From Capronia americana (taxonomy: Eukaryota; Ascomycota; Eurotiomycetes; Chaetothyriales; Herpotrichiellaceae), in contig JADWQD010000005.1 in assembly GCA_016110215.1 (NCBI GenBank), positions 1,922,001-1,986,000 on the forward strand: 64,000 bases of DNA, given 5' to 3'. Position numbers and translations under genes: made by a program. Shown one piece after another: positions 9,822 to 22,196 of this stretch. A model generated the notes under the pieces. The model was given only the letters and a program-made list of their open reading frames with translations, had not been told where the DNA came from and made no database searches. Each line of letters opens with the position of its first letter. The stretch's first letter is position 1.

Positions 9822-10434
9822 GGTGGTGGTGGTGGCACCGGAGTTGTGGGTGTTTCTGTACTCGTACGGTGGGAGCCTTGTTGAAGTGAAAATTGACGTA
9901 GAACAAGATCCGGTAGTGTCATTACCCCCCGCAGGTGTCACTGCTTCGGTGGTTTCACTGCATCGTCGTAGGTGAACCCATTTTTGTTTATCTAGTTACG
10001 TCATGGCGAGGCTGCGCGTTACCAACAAGGCTGAGATACCACGGCGAGGCTCGGCTATTCTGTGTACACAGTATCTGCTTCACAGCGCAGCAATACATCC
10101 TGATCGTATCTAATGCGCGAAATTGAAACAACGTATTTAGATGAACCAGAAAGAACAAAAACAAACAGCTGTTCCATTCAGACCTCCTACACCGGGCTAT
10201 ACGGAGTAGTGTTGCCCTCAACGCAAGTCGCTCATCGATTCAGCCGCCCACGCTTGCATCAAAGTCCCGCTGGCCCTGTACCTGTTACTGTTCCTGTTCC
10301 TGTCCTGTTCATTCAGAGTTACAAGACTTATATGTACCCAATAGTATGAGTACGAGGACTCTATCCATTCAACCAACCCTTATAGTCGTAGTCTCATAAA
10401 CCCGGATCACCAACCGTAGCGCGAACGCCGCACA
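9822..10434. other. Intergenic region upstream of CHMP7
   Basis: Contains a TACGGAGTA motif at 10200-10208 and a degenerate CCTGTT hexamer run at about 10279-10310. No gene seen. Confidence 0.5.
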
Positions 10435-13400
10435 TCAGTAATATACGTCGTCGTCAAACCCCATAATTTGTGACCGCCGTTTGACTCCACTCCCTTCTCT
10501 TCCGACGTTCATGTTTCCCCCCATTGTGGCGGCCATGGAACCGTTCCCGCCGAACGATCCACCGCCCATCCCTAGCCCCGAGCCCATGCTTGGGTTCATT
10601 AAGCTGTTTATTCCGTTGCTGTTCATGGTGTTGTTCGCGATCTTCCCCGTCGCAGTGGAGGAATATGAGGTGCTGGGAAATCCTCCCGCGTAGCCTGGTC
10701 CTCCACCGTTGGCGCCGACCACTCCGCTATTCGGCGCGGTCGTCGGATCATACGAATATTGCATGCCGCTGGTGTAGGCTGGGGAATTGCCGTTCGTGTT
10801 GTCATTCGTGCTTGACCCCGTGCCATCTTGCGTGTCGAAGAAACTCAAGTCGAGCGTTCCCCAGTCCGGCGGGTCTGAGTTCCAGTTTTCAAAGCCCATG
10901 GCGAATTGGTTCTGGTCCTTGAAGATCCAATCCTGCGTCTCTTCGATCAGGCTGTCCACTCCACCAAACATTCTCGCTGCGTTCTGCTCCCCACCATCCG
11001 CTGCCCGGTTGGAGGAGGTTGCCGCGGCGGCTGTGGCTAATCGTGCTTGATGTGCATTCCAGGCGTCCTGCTGTGCTTTGGTCAGATACGTCGAGGCGCG
11101 AATGCGCTGGGCGTCGCGAGAAAGCTCGGCTGCCGACACGGGAGGCAGGGACATTCCACTTGATGTTCGTCGTGAATCGACCGTTTCTGCAGGGGAAGGA
11201 GCCATCATTGCAGTAAGGCCGGTTTGGAACTGCGGTATTGACCCATGGCGTAAGACTTGTGATTGCTGCTGCTGCTGAACATTCCTTGCCATCAAATCGG
11301 GAACTGGTTGGGAAGCGATCTGCTGAGCCATATTTGCAAGAGACTCCGGCGACACCGGCGGAGAGGCGCCGGGCGCAAGTCTCCACTTGGCCCTGATCCT
11401 CGTATAGACCATTTCTCCCTCCTCGGGCATTCCGATGTTCCATCGGTCAGCGCAAAGACGGAGAACTCTTAGCGTCCGCCGGGCGCCGGTCCAGCATTCA
11501 CCCATTTCCTCAAGGTGCTTGACACCGTGGATAATGTCTCGTCGAGCATTCTTATCGGGCAGGTTCAACAAGTGGATGGTGCATGCCGAGTGGGCAATAT
11601 ATATCGCGATATTGCATATTTGCCTGAGTCCATGCGTCCGCTTGTACAATCGCAAAAGCTTGGAAATTGCTGCTGCTCCCTGCGTACAAAATTTCCGGGG
11701 AGATACGTGTGCTGGAAGCGGCGAGGTGGTTCTAGTATATTTCAGGAAGGGCCGATACAGATGAATGTATAGCAATTGGAAGAACATGCTGCGGGTGGTC
11801 AGTTTGCTTGTTAGGGCTCCACGGGGCGCTGACTTACTGCATGAGGAGGACCTGAGGTAGTTGGCCTTCTTTTGGCTCCATTTCGGCCGGGAGAGCCTGC
11901 TTCCAACCTTCGAGCCTGGTATGGAGGTCGCTCAGGCGTTTCAGCTCTGTTTGCCTAGGCAGCGGTTTGTCCAGCAGTTGCGGATTGTAGAAAGAAGTCA
12001 GCAGGTCGCTTGAGATCTCGGCGAGTTTGGACAGCTGTAATGCCACTGCCCTGGTCCGCGCCGGTTGCGCATTAGCCTGAATGATGCCGGAATCGGTGTA
12101 GGGAGACCACATCTCGCTTTCCTCGGACGGGAATACGTCAGGTCTCTTGACGGTGATACTAGGCATTTGGAGCTGGGGCTGCCGTCCTAGGTAGTTCGAC
12201 CAACATCTGATATCGTCAGTGCCCAAGCTGTCGAACTCGGAAAAGACCTACTTGTCAAAGAGAAAGCAGCCCCAGAAGGTGATCCGCCTTGCGTCAATAT
12301 CCTCGTCGGTCAGGCGAGATATCTCATTCATCGGCACCGCGTCCACATTCAACCCCAGATCACCGGCCATGCGGAAACTCATTCCACTGTACACCCAGCC
12401 TTTGCTTTCATGACCACACCCGGCTTCTCTGACTGACATCAATGCAAGAGCCTGGACTGTGCAGATCTTTGCATTGGCAAACTCGTCATTCTCATAAAGC
12501 AGTCGCTTCGCCTCTTTGAAGAAGTGGTCGCCGGTGGTTCCCGAGTCGTCGGGATCTGCTCTCGCAGTAGGCCGCGATGAAAAATGGCATCCAAGCGCAA
12601 GCATTACGTTGACAAGGAGGGGCGAGCAATACTGTGAAGAGGTTCCGGTCAAAAAGTCCCGGTAGAAAAGCTCCTTGGCCAGAGTGGTAAAGAAGGCATA
12701 GTGCCAGCAGAAGTACATGTTCATGAAGTGGAGGATGGTTTCCTTATCTTGAGTGACGGTGGTCCATGACAGGATAGCTTCTTCACGGGGCCGTACCACG
12801 ACTTGCTGGTGGGCTGACGAACTGTGAGGACCACGATGTTCGTATTCCTCGGGCATCCAGATCAGATTCGAGGTCCCTCCGATAAACTTGACTGACCCGT
12901 CGAGCATCAAATCGCCCATTCTCCCCGAGAGCTCGGCTTCAAATTGCGGCACGCTGGACTCGCCCGTGTATACGGGCGAATCGTCTGGTTCTTCCAGGAG
13001 GCCCTTTTCCTGGGCTTCAATGGTAGCCGCCAATTCCTCGAGACTGTCGCAGGTCCGTATCTGACGGACAACATCCATGACATCGTCCTCTTCAGCATTG
13101 AGAATAGCCTGTATCAGTATTTGAAGAGTTGTATTCTTTGTCTTGGTCGCATCCACGTCCTTCTTATACACGCCCTTCCGGCGGTGATCTGTATGGGGAG
13201 CATATTCGCATTCGGTCAAGTATACAGAGGCACAAGCGGCACATTTAGGCAGGTTGCCATCACACTTGGACTTTCTCTTTCGACAGGCGATGCATGCAGT
13301 ACTCACACATCGCCTCTTCGACGATGCGCCTGCGTCCTTATCTGTGCTCTTCTTCTTTCCTTTCGCTGCCGGCTGTGCCGCGGTTTCCAGGTTCTCGGTT

Positions 13401-13462
13401 ATATCTGCCGGAGGACTCGATTCTTGCTGTGATCGCTCCGCCTTAAAGTCGGCATTCATCAT
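10435..13462 (-). CDS. Zn2Cys6 transcription factor with fungal-specific TF domain (nit-4/NirA-like)
   Basis: Nuclear DNA-binding regulator. Model on the minus strand: 13462..12252, 12206..11838, 11788..10435 (977 aa). Seen: binuclear zinc cluster CX2CX6CX6CX2CX7C at residues 57-85 (C57, C60, C67, C74, C77, C85), then DHRRKGVYKKD and TLQILIQAILNAEEDDVMDV, a linker-plus-coiled segment usual in this class. The middle homology region runs from about 280 (LHFMNMYFCWHYAFFTTLAK) over both introns (FWGCFLFDK | CWSNYLGR; QVLLM | HMFFQLLYIHLYRPF). The C-terminus is Gly/Asn/Ser-rich and ends FDDDVYY. Introns are 45 and 49 nt with GTAGGT and GTAAGT donors. Database names of the nit-4 kind are assigned by similarity; the target genes are unknown. 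Confidence 0.9.
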
Positions 13463-14357
13463 CTCTTCGACTGATGGTTATCACGCCGCGCTGCCTGTTT
13501 ACTCGCGCCCAGTGCGAGCGCATTATTGTCCTCGAATATATCGAGACTCGCAGACCACCACGAGAGCGAGTGTTGTGAGAATGGACAGTCTGTACGGAGT
13601 AGAGCCTCGACGTTGAAGTTTTCTGCGCCAGAGGATATTGTGAAGGAGGACTCAATGAGCGAACTCAACGAGCGGGGAAGATGGCCGTATGTGGAGCGAT
13701 ACCGGGTGAGTGGCGCCTGAATCTCACACGGGGGAAAGACGACGACGTCCGGATATTGCAGCAAGGTACGGAATAGTGGGTATTCTTCAGAAGACAAAGT
13801 CGAGTGAAAGACGATTGATCTCAAATCAGCCCTGGCCAAAGACGATCGAAAGCGAGAAGATCTAACAGCAGCAACCACCCCCACCTGTAAGGTACTTGGA
13901 CAGCTGATTAGCAAGCCCTGTACCACGACAGATAGCGAGGACAATACCCACTTAATAACGCCCTGACGCCCCTCCATGATTACTCAATCCCACGTCTGGG
14001 GTACAGTCACCTAGACAGTGGGTGACAGCGGCTATTGGTATTGTGCAAGACATACATTACATACGCTTCACTTTCGATTCACAACTGTCCTTTGATATGC
14101 AATTCACGAGGCAGTACGTATCAAGCAGGCCATATGGGTCCGAAATCAGTATCCGGTGAAGGCCGCCAACGACCGAAAACCTGTAGGCGCCTGGAGGGTT
14201 GCATCTCAGAGAGAATTTTGCAGTCTGTGTGACTCCGCTCACTACGGTAAAGGCAGGAGAAAAATCTCTCATAACAGCCGACGTGACTGCATTCATTCGT
14301 TGCCGTATACGGATCGCTGTGTGTATCTCGTTTCTAACTAGTTGCGTGAGCCAATTC
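13463..14357. other. Intergenic region upstream of the Zn2Cys6 gene
   Basis: About 0.9 kb holding a TACGGAGTA motif at 13593-13601. A minus-strand open frame (13459-13977) is unlike any protein I know and probably lies in the 5' leader of the regulator. Confidence 0.45.
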
Positions 14358-16158
14358 TCAACGAAGTCCCATCAACTGCTTGCTGTTCTCGTAAACAATG
14401 TAACTGATGCTCACAGCCGGAGCTACCTTCAAGAGATTCGGGGTGACACCCTTGAACAGCCCTTTGACTCCTTCGCCTTGTATTGTCTTGATCGTAACGT
14501 CGACGATTCCTTTGTATGTCCGCGGATGCAGGACTGTTCCCTGAGCCTGCAACCTTGTTCGCAGGAGGTTGATGGGATAGACCACTGTCGCACTGATTGC
14601 CCCCGAGGTTGCGCCAATGACTCCGGTCGCGAAATTGCTCATCTCCACATCTTCCTCATGGCACCGGTTCTTCTTCGCCTTTTGTGCAAGGACATAGTGC
14701 TTACAATACTCGAATATGAACAAGTCGATGGCGCTGTAAGGGAACATTCCAGCAAGACCCATGCCTAGGCCTCGATAGTACGGTATCAGTCGACCTTGTT
14801 TCCACATAGTTCGTGCTGTTTGTATGATCAAAGCGTTCCCATGCAGCCCGCCTCCGACCGTGTCACATTGCATGCGACTGGAGCGGAAACAATTAGCTCA
14901 AGGGCGCGCGATGTTGCTGGGTCACTCACAATTTCAGCGTATCCAGTGGGTAAACCACGCATTGTGCCACTGCACCACCGATACCGCCCGCGAGGAACTG
15001 TGAAGTCGGATGGAGATGTTTTGAATCTGAGCCTTCGAACTCGGCAAAGGCCTTCTTCGCCGCTTCGTAGGCTCCAAACTTGATTGCCGACTCAGGCATA
15101 ACTTTGACGACGTTGAGACCGTTCCCGGCAAACAAGCTTCGCATTCCGCCAGCTCCCCATAAATCTTTGCATGCGTCGATCAAGGGCCGGGCAAAGTTCT
15201 TGACGGCTTGAAGTGGTGCCCCTTCCTTTGCTGCGGCGACTGCCGCCGCTTTAGGGTTGGTCTGCGCAATGAGATAGACTTTCAGTCGGTCGAGCGGTGC
15301 TGTCGCTGTGCGCGAGATCATTCCTGCTAGGCCGCCTGCTATGAAATAGCCTAGCGGAATAATATAGTCTGTCAGCATCGCGTCAATTAGATGAGACACG
15401 ATGATATGAAGCTTCTTGCGACGCGCCATGAGACAATCGTGAGGAAGTCATCAGAGAACTGTGAGCTCTGCACGACCCGGCGGCGGTGGACAGTGCCGCG
15501 CTAGTCATCCATTGTCCAATATTCACAGGGAGGTAGAAGGGTACGACAGTCCTTACCGAAGCCTTGAAGGGTGTCGTTGATGTTGACATCACCCTCTTGA
15601 TTTACATTTGCCGTTGCCGAATAATATGTTATCAAATCGCCCATGTTGGCTGCGCCTGCAGGTAAGAAAAGGAGGAAGTTCCTGTGCGCCAGTGTCAGAC
15701 GCTGTGCTCTCATTCATTCAGGCTTGGGGATCCATCACACACCTCCACTCCTCGAAGGATATCTTCCCGTCATGGTTCGCGTCCACTTCATCGAAGAATT
15801 GATCCAACTTTGCGTTGCTTATTGTCAGGCCTGCCCTGCTGAAAGCGGCGCGCAGCTCGGCCTTGTCTAGGGCACCGCTGTTGTCTCGGTCTATCGACTC
15901 GAACAGCTGCCAGAGTTCGTTCTCTGCATGTTCCACGAACACCCTGAACTCATTGTATTGGATTCGACCATCGCCGGAGGTGTCGACCGCCTGGAGGACG
16001 TCGTGGAGGAGATCGTCGGCGTTCTTGAGGGGGTGATCGATCTTGCGAAGCCCTTTCTTAAGGGCAAGCAGGTCGAGTTGCCCCTCGTTGCGTGTATCTA
16101 GATTCTTCCATAGCTCTCGGATCCGCTGATCGCGGTCTTGATACGACTCTCCGTTCAT
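14358..16158 (-). CDS. SAL1: Calcium-binding mitochondrial ATP-Mg/Pi carrier (Sal1/SCaMC type)
   Basis: Inner-membrane carrier exchanging ATP-Mg for phosphate, activated by Ca2+ in the intermembrane space. Model: 16158..15743, 15681..15557, 15368..14930, 14877..14358 (499 aa). Seen: N-terminal EF-hand domain, loops DTSGDGRIQYNE, DRDNSGALDKAE, DANHDGKISFEE (a first hand near 19 is degenerate); then three mitochondrial carrier repeats with signatures TAPLDRLK, YPLDTLKFRM and YPINLLRTRLQ, the last being usual in this subfamily. Introns 1 (61 nt) and 3 (52 nt) are clear. The junction between the EF-hand part (ends DTLQGF) and carrier part (YIIPLGYFIAGG) is uncertain: the simplest in-frame solution is a 188-nt intron (15369..15556) that leaves almost no linker; relatives often have 40-70 residues there. 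Confidence 0.88.
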
Positions 16159-16878
16159 GCTACATCCGATTTGCAGTGCAGCTGGAGGCTATCTGTGAGG
16201 GAGCATGGTTGTGTACAGGTCCTCACTCGGCAGGGTTCCGGTGCTGGTTGATGGCAGGAGAGGAGGGGTCTCCGCGAAGCCGCAGTCCGTAAGTCCTGCG
16301 GGACAGGCACCTGACGGGAAATCAAAGTAAAGACGAGTTGTGCTCGTAAGGGTGAAGAGAATGGCAAGCTTTGGCAGGGATTGGCAAACCTGCGTGCCAA
16401 AAGTGATTGCTGAGGTGTGCAGCCACCCAGGTGGTAGCCTCCCGGATTGGGTGGTGACGTTGCTACTGAATGCATGTGGGGTTGCTTTGTGGCTGGCCCT
16501 TGGAGCCGAGCCAGTTCAGAGTTACAGGCATGCCGAGGGCTTATTCAGGGCTTGTTCGGGTTTCGTGTGCAGCCTCGCTCAGCCTTGCCAAGCCCATATC
16601 CAGACTTCTTCCGACCCGGTTCCGAACGTCGTCTGCTTTGCACTTGTCTGGGAGGATGCATAACGCACAGGGGGCATAAATATCTGGCACGGTTGCATCT
16701 AGTCCGCGTTAAAGGGGGTTCCGACGTGTGCTACATTTTCTGCAAGGCAATGGCATCGCCGAGCACGGCTTTAGCATCACTGGACCTGAGCAGCCCGAGT
16801 CGTCCGCGGTGTGCCTATCCGCTCTGCGCAGGGTTATAGGACAAAGCACCTATGCTGTATGAGACTCGGTGAAGAAAT
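16159..16878. other. Divergent promoter region SAL1 / SSN8
   Basis: 720 bp between the two start codons. Plus-strand open frames at 16340-16839 start with TTG or GTG, overlap each other and show no family features; I take them as chance. Confidence 0.45.
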
Positions 16879-17958
16879 ATGGCAGCTAACTATTGGGTCT
16901 CGACCCAGCGGAAGTACTGGACAGTCACTCCCGAAAAGCTCCTGGAACTACGAGACGACCTCGAAAAGCAAAACGCCAAAGTCCTGGAACAATGGCCGTA
17001 CCCGGATCGACGGCTCATGTTCATCTTCCTCAGAGACAAAATCCTACAGTTGGGCAAAAGGCTGCAGTTTCGCCAACAATGTGTCGCGACCGCCATGGTC
17101 TACCTGCACCGGTATTTCTTGTCGACGCCTATGCAGAACGTCAATCTCTATCTACTGGTGGCGACGGCCTTCTATCTCGCCTCTAAGACCGAGGAGTCGC
17201 CGCATCATATCCGCCTCGTCGCAGCCGAAGCACGTCAAGCATGGCCTGAATTCGTGCCCGGCGATGTATCTCGATTGGGGGAAATGGAGTTCTGTCTCAT
17301 CTCGGAAATGCGTTCACAGCTGATCGTCTGGCACCCCTATCGCTCTTTGATCGCCCTGAAGGAGAACCAGGACCTCAAGCTCAGCAACGATGAGCTAGGG
17401 TTGGCTTGGTCCATCATCAACGACAGTTACATGACGGACTTGCCGCTGACGTGCCCCCCACATATCACCGCCGTCATTGCAATGTTTCTTGCAGTCATGT
17501 TCCTGCCAAGTGCCAAGGCAACTGGCAGTGTGAGAGCTTTGCCGCATGATACGCTTGCCAACCCAGATTCCACACATTTCTCATCTCTCGGAGGTGGGGG
17601 CCGTCACACGCTGTCTGGCACATTCAATAACGTCCTAGGGAACCTGCAAATGTCTAACCAGATGGCTGCACAGAGCAATGCCAACATGAATGGCAAGGCG
17701 TCAGCTGCCAACCAGAACCAGACCGACCCCCTTCAGCAGCAGCCGCTCGACAAAGAAACAGCGTTGACTTTGATGAAGGAGAACGAGAAGATGGCCAACA
17801 CCATCAAGTTCTTGGTCGACTCAGGAATCGACATCAAGCAGATGATCGAAGGCACGCAGGAAATGATCAGTTTGTACGACATCTGGGAGCAGTACAACGA
17901 GAAGTCCGTCAAGGACGTCGTGGCGAGGTGCCTGAAGACGCGTGGTTTAGATTGTTAG
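16879..17958 (+). CDS. SSN8: Cyclin C, Mediator kinase-module subunit Ssn8
   Basis: Cyclin partner of Cdk8 (Ssn3) in the Mediator kinase module; nuclear, mostly repressing or tuning RNA polymerase II transcription. Single exon, 359 aa. Seen: the hallmark N-terminus MAANYWVSTQRKYWTVTPEK, first cyclin fold (LIFLRDKILQLGKRLQFRQQ-like region, VATAMVYLHRYFLSTPMQNV, LVATAFYLASKTEESPHHIR), EMEFCLISEMRSQLIVWHPY, and a second fold ending PPHITAVIAMFLAVMF. A fungal Asn/Gln-rich insertion (about 215-280, N-Q-N-Q-T-D-P-L-Q-Q-Q) precedes a conserved C-terminal helix block ending KTRGLDC. It ends 34 bp from the cofactor D stop on the other strand. Confidence 0.96.
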   Translation: MAANYWVSTQRKYWTVTPEKLLELRDDLEKQNAKVLEQWPYPDRRLMFIFLRDKILQLGKRLQFRQQCVATAMVYLHRYFLSTPMQNVNLYLLVATAFYLASKTEESPHHIRLVAAEARQAWPEFVPGDVSRLGEMEFCLISEMRSQLIVWHPYRSLIALKENQDLKLSNDELGLAWSIINDSYMTDLPLTCPPHITAVIAMFLAVMFLPSAKATGSVRALPHDTLANPDSTHFSSLGGGGRHTLSGTFNNVLGNLQMSNQMAAQSNANMNGKASAANQNQTDPLQQQPLDKETALTLMKENEKMANTIKFLVDSGIDIKQMIEGTQEMISLYDIWEQYNEKSVKDVVARCLKTRGLDC

Positions 17959-17992
17959 GGGCAGCTCAAGCAGAAAATACTCTCTGATGCCA

Positions 17993-20900
17993 TCATTGTT
18001 CCGTGGGCGCCGGACGACTGACAACGCTGAGCTGTTTCCGCAGGTCAAGAACCACTGGCTTGGTTTTGACTACTGGAGCATTCCAGTCACTCGAAGCTAG
18101 AGTCTCAACGGGACTATAGAGGTAGAGCAAGTCGGCAGCAATGTTACGAACCTGGAGAGAATAAGCTTAGCAACCAAAATGGGAGGGGAGGCTACATCCT
18201 ACCTTGGGCCAGCGATGGAGCAACTGACGGGTGAGCCTGTCCAGCGCGCGAACTCGATAATCGTCAATAGACAACAGCCTTGAATATACATTCATCGATG
18301 ATTCGATCCTTTGCAAGGTTGACGACGAGCTGTGAATCCTTTGCATGGTGTTCCAAATGTCCCAATCGACGTTGTTCGACTGGGCGAACAGATTGGTAGG
18401 GAAAAGGTCTTCGTCAATCATGAAGCAAAGGAAGTCAAGCAGCGGCAGGACATGCCGGTCATCCTCGGTAGCTCTTGATGCAAGCTCTTCCAAGATTATA
18501 GTCGAGACCCCTGCGACCGACTCTTCACCCTTGGCTGGCTCCAAAGACTGTATGTACGAGACAAATGCAGTGCTCGCAGAACGACAGATGTCTTCGTTCC
18601 CGGCGGTTGCCGAGGAGACGAATCCAAGGATGAGGTGCCTTCGCGCCCAAGGCACAGACAGCAACCGGATGAGTTGCTGAAAGTACGCCACTGAAGAGAC
18701 GTCGGCCGGATATTGGAAAATGCTGTCAAGGGCTGGTAGTGATGAGTCTTTCTGCCAATAGTCTTCGAGACATTTCCAGGCTCGGAACCGCACGTTGTTC
18801 AGCTTTTCGGCGGCGAGTTTCACCACCAGAGGCATTACACCTCCCAAAACTGCAGCGTTCTGCTCACGGGTGGTGCAGTGACGACGATACGCGTCGACTG
18901 TCTCGAGAGTTTGAAGCCGCAAGATTGAGCCGATATCTCCTCGTTGATCATTGGTGTAGTCGGTCAGGCCTCGCTGGAGTACACTCGACAGTGTTACGGT
19001 AAATTCTGCATTCCCTGACAAACCTTGCGTGAGGATGACTCCGAGAGCTTCCATGGCGTCAACCCTTGTCTCAATCTTGTAAGCCCCCTCAATGATGCCG
19101 ATGATGTATGTCACAATCTTCGCTTGCAGTTCATTGTTGGCCGGCTGTTGTGACAGGTACCTATGGATCAAGCTGAACGCGTTCAGGCGGCCTTTGCTGG
19201 CAAAAGCCGATGGCGCTTGCTGCTTGCTGTCCAGCCATTGCTCGATCAGCCCAATGCCCGTGTTGGGTGGAAGAACCTTGAACAGCTCCACAAACGCTTC
19301 CGCGCTCGACCGGACAACAACGTCCTTTGTTCCAGCCACGGTGCAATGGTTAAGCACCTCGACGGCGGCCGGCGCCCAATCCTGCACAGATCCCGAAGGG
19401 GGGTCTGCACATTCTGAGCATTGACATATTTCGCAAACCAGTGAAGCTATGCCTTCCATCACTAATTCAACGTCTGCTGTGGTGCGACCTTCGATTCTTC
19501 CCGTCAGCTTCTTAAGGTTCAGGATCATCCTTCCGTCTCCCACTGACCAGGACGAAGCGTATTGAGGACCTGTTGCCCTCATCGATTGCAGTATGGACGA
19601 GAGGCCGAGAAGCAACCCGTGTCTCACCGCTGCTGTGCTACCAATGTTGGCAGTCTTGAGATCCAAAAGCTGCCTGAGTATGACCTCAGCGAAAGCAGAC
19701 ATGGTCGAAACAGTAAGTGCCTTCGTCAATACTCCCAGAGCATTGGCAGCCCAGCGTCGCTGATCTACATCAGCAGCACGTGCACCTCGCCATTCTGTCA
19801 GCGCTTGTAAAAGAGGTCTGTGGTAGACCACGTCCAAACTAGCTGCTTGCGGGGCGACCTCGGCCATAGCTCGAGACAGTCGAGCGACTGCATGATAATC
19901 CAAAATCTGGACGACAGGAATGCCGTGGGCGATGGTATCAGGATGCCGGCCGATCAATTCTTGGAGAGCTGCTGAAGCGCCTCGTCGAATATTGCCCGAA
20001 GGGTCGAGACAACCAGAGATGACCAATTTGACGGCGATCAACTGTAAAACGCTCCTGCATTTTGAATATTCGCTGCTGCTCGCTTCGGCAAAATTCGCAA
20101 TCGGAATCATCTCTAGCTCGGCAGTACTGTATTTTCGAGCCAGCGCCCACAAGCCAAAGCAAGCTGCATCGCGCACACCGACTCCAAGTGAGGTACCGAC
20201 GTTCGAACGCTGTTCAAATTCCAAACCCAGAATCAGTGCCTGGAGGATTTCTGAGAGCATTTCAGGCGGAGGTGAGCGGCGAAACAGTAGGTGGGCAAGA
20301 GTCAGCATAAGACCCTGCCATCTCAGCGGATCGACTGCACTTATGTTTCTCCTCATCCCCAAGTTGTCTCGGCCGGCTCTATCTGTGATCGCAACAAGCT
20401 TCTGAGTATGAGGATCCTCAAGCAGGACATTTTCTTGCAAACATCCCAAGACCGCTTCAACGACTTCAGCTGACATCGCGGGATCGAGTTTCAATGCGAT
20501 CACGCTTAGGCCTTTGGCGGCGGCCATCCTGACCGGAGTGTCGTTATCGCCCAGAGCGTCAAGGAAGTACTGGATACTGTCTTCCAGCATCGCATTGAGT
20601 TGATGCGTCGGGTTCGAACTACTCCTCAGGCTCAACGATAGGGCATGTGCCAAGATGGCGCGCAAGATCTTCAAGACCCATTTCCTTGCAGGAGCAGAAT
20701 CTCTGATGGATGCAAACTGATGGCGTTGGTCCGTAGCAATGTTCATGGTGGTATCGAAGAGGGCTTGGAGATATGGTGCAACTCCGCTGTCCGAACCAGA
20801 ATTCGTAATACCATACAAAAGTGAGAGAAAACCGAGAGCTTGGTACGGACTGAGGTTGGCCGTGTCGGGACCCGACAGCAACTCACGGCTAGTACAGCGC

Positions 20901-21682
20901 ACCAGTCGCGTTGACAGGTCCTGGGCTTGCATATCGGTTCGCCAACTCAAACGTACCAACAATATGCTCGCGGCCTCACGTTCTTTGCCGGCGCCGCCCA
21001 AGTGCCGAAAAGCAATACTGATGACTTGCCCCGCAATTCCTGGCAGGTCACCCAGTTCATCAGGCACGGCGGCGTCACGGATCTCCCCATCCCGGAGCGA
21101 GATGCTGGCCAGCTCGAAGGGAGCAAGCATCAGGTGAGAGAGCCATAACAGCATAATATACCGCTCTTCCCAGGTCATACCGGTACTAGGGACGTCCCAG
21201 GCACGGAAGGTGGAGAGCATAAGCACCAGGTACTTGGGCTCATTGTTGAGCAAACGAACAATAACCTTGTATCCTCTTACTTTGCACAATGAGTACAGAA
21301 AGCCGCATATCGCCCGAGGCAAAGGAGAGACACTAGCGGTTCCATGTCTCCGAGTTGGGCCATATTGATCGCTTGACGTCGTGAGATAGCCAAGAAAGGC
21401 ATCGGTGAGGAGCTGAATGAGATTCGCTAAACAAGGATCAAGCAGCTGAGGCCACTCTTGGAACCTATCGAGCTGAAGCCGTATCAGCAATCAGCCCAGA
21501 GACTTACACTTCAGCACTCATACCAGTAGTCTCAGCTCCGCGCATTTCGTATCGAGGACGCGGCTTCGAGGGGCCTGACCATGATGATACAACAACAGTG
21601 GTAGTTTGTGCTGAAGTTCGGATAGAAGAGTGCCCGAGGCTTTGTAGAGTTTGGCGTCTAGCTCAAGCTCTGAAGCGTCCAT
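17993..21682 (-). CDS. TBCD: Tubulin-folding cofactor D
   Basis: HEAT-repeat chaperone (yeast Cin1, fission yeast Alp1) that captures beta-tubulin and helps make the alpha/beta dimer. Model: 21682..21524, 21472..18203, 18151..17993 (1195 aa, the full length expected). Seen: ELRLL | LDRFQEWPQLLDPCLANLI across intron 1, GFLYSLCKVRGYKVIVRLL, the central DTPVRMAAAKGLSVIALKLD HEAT unit, HGLLLGLSSILQS, VRFRAWKCLEDYW, and the end of the long exon RLTRQLLHRWPK joining VRNIAADLLYLYS of exon 3. Both introns are 51 nt. It overlaps nothing; the convergent SSN8 stop is 34 bp away, so 3' UTRs very likely overlap. Confidence 0.95.
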
Positions 21683-22196
21683 AGAGCCCCGAAGATCTCC
21701 GTTGACAACGAACAGATGTATTCATTTACCACATCTCGTTTAACGATAATTGTAGGCGTGAAGTTGTTGCCGAGAAATCCGTCTTGGGTTTAGGCGGGCC
21801 GACCGCTTCGGGGGTTGGCGCCCCGCCGCTTTTGACGGGCTCGCGTGCGCCTTTAAGAACCTCGTCTCGCACCCTTTCCCAGTCCTCCTCTCCTCCTCTC
21901 TTCCTCTCTTCGAATATAGGCAGTAATACAGCAAGGTCAGTCACAAGAAATGGGTGACAAGACTGGAGAAAACGCCCGAGAAAGAATGAACACTGCAGGT
22001 ATAGAATGTCAAATGTCTCCCGTTATCGTCGACCTCGTGAAAGTTTCTGTACTTGTTTCCTGCCCCTAATCTGTCTCACACCCACGCACACACCTCACCC
22101 GTTCAATATGGACGTCTCCTCCAGACGAGGCTGGTGGAAAATGTGCCAAGGTTCCTCCCTCTCCCCACCAGGCTGATCTGAGTGGTAGGTCGTCTC
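21683..22196. other. Intergenic region upstream of TBCD
   Basis: Purine/pyrimidine-skewed segment (CCTCCTCTCCTCCTCTC near 21890-21903). A minus open frame at 21726-21944 is short and unassigned. Nothing else seen. Confidence 0.4.

Noticed and set aside
13459..13977. 172-codon minus-strand open frame
   Set aside because: Overlaps the start of the Zn2Cys6 gene in another frame, has no recognisable family pattern, and is most likely leader or promoter DNA.
16340..16839. Plus-strand frames before SSN8
   Set aside because: They start from TTG/GTG or lie in overlapping frames, show no domain, and occupy the divergent promoter.
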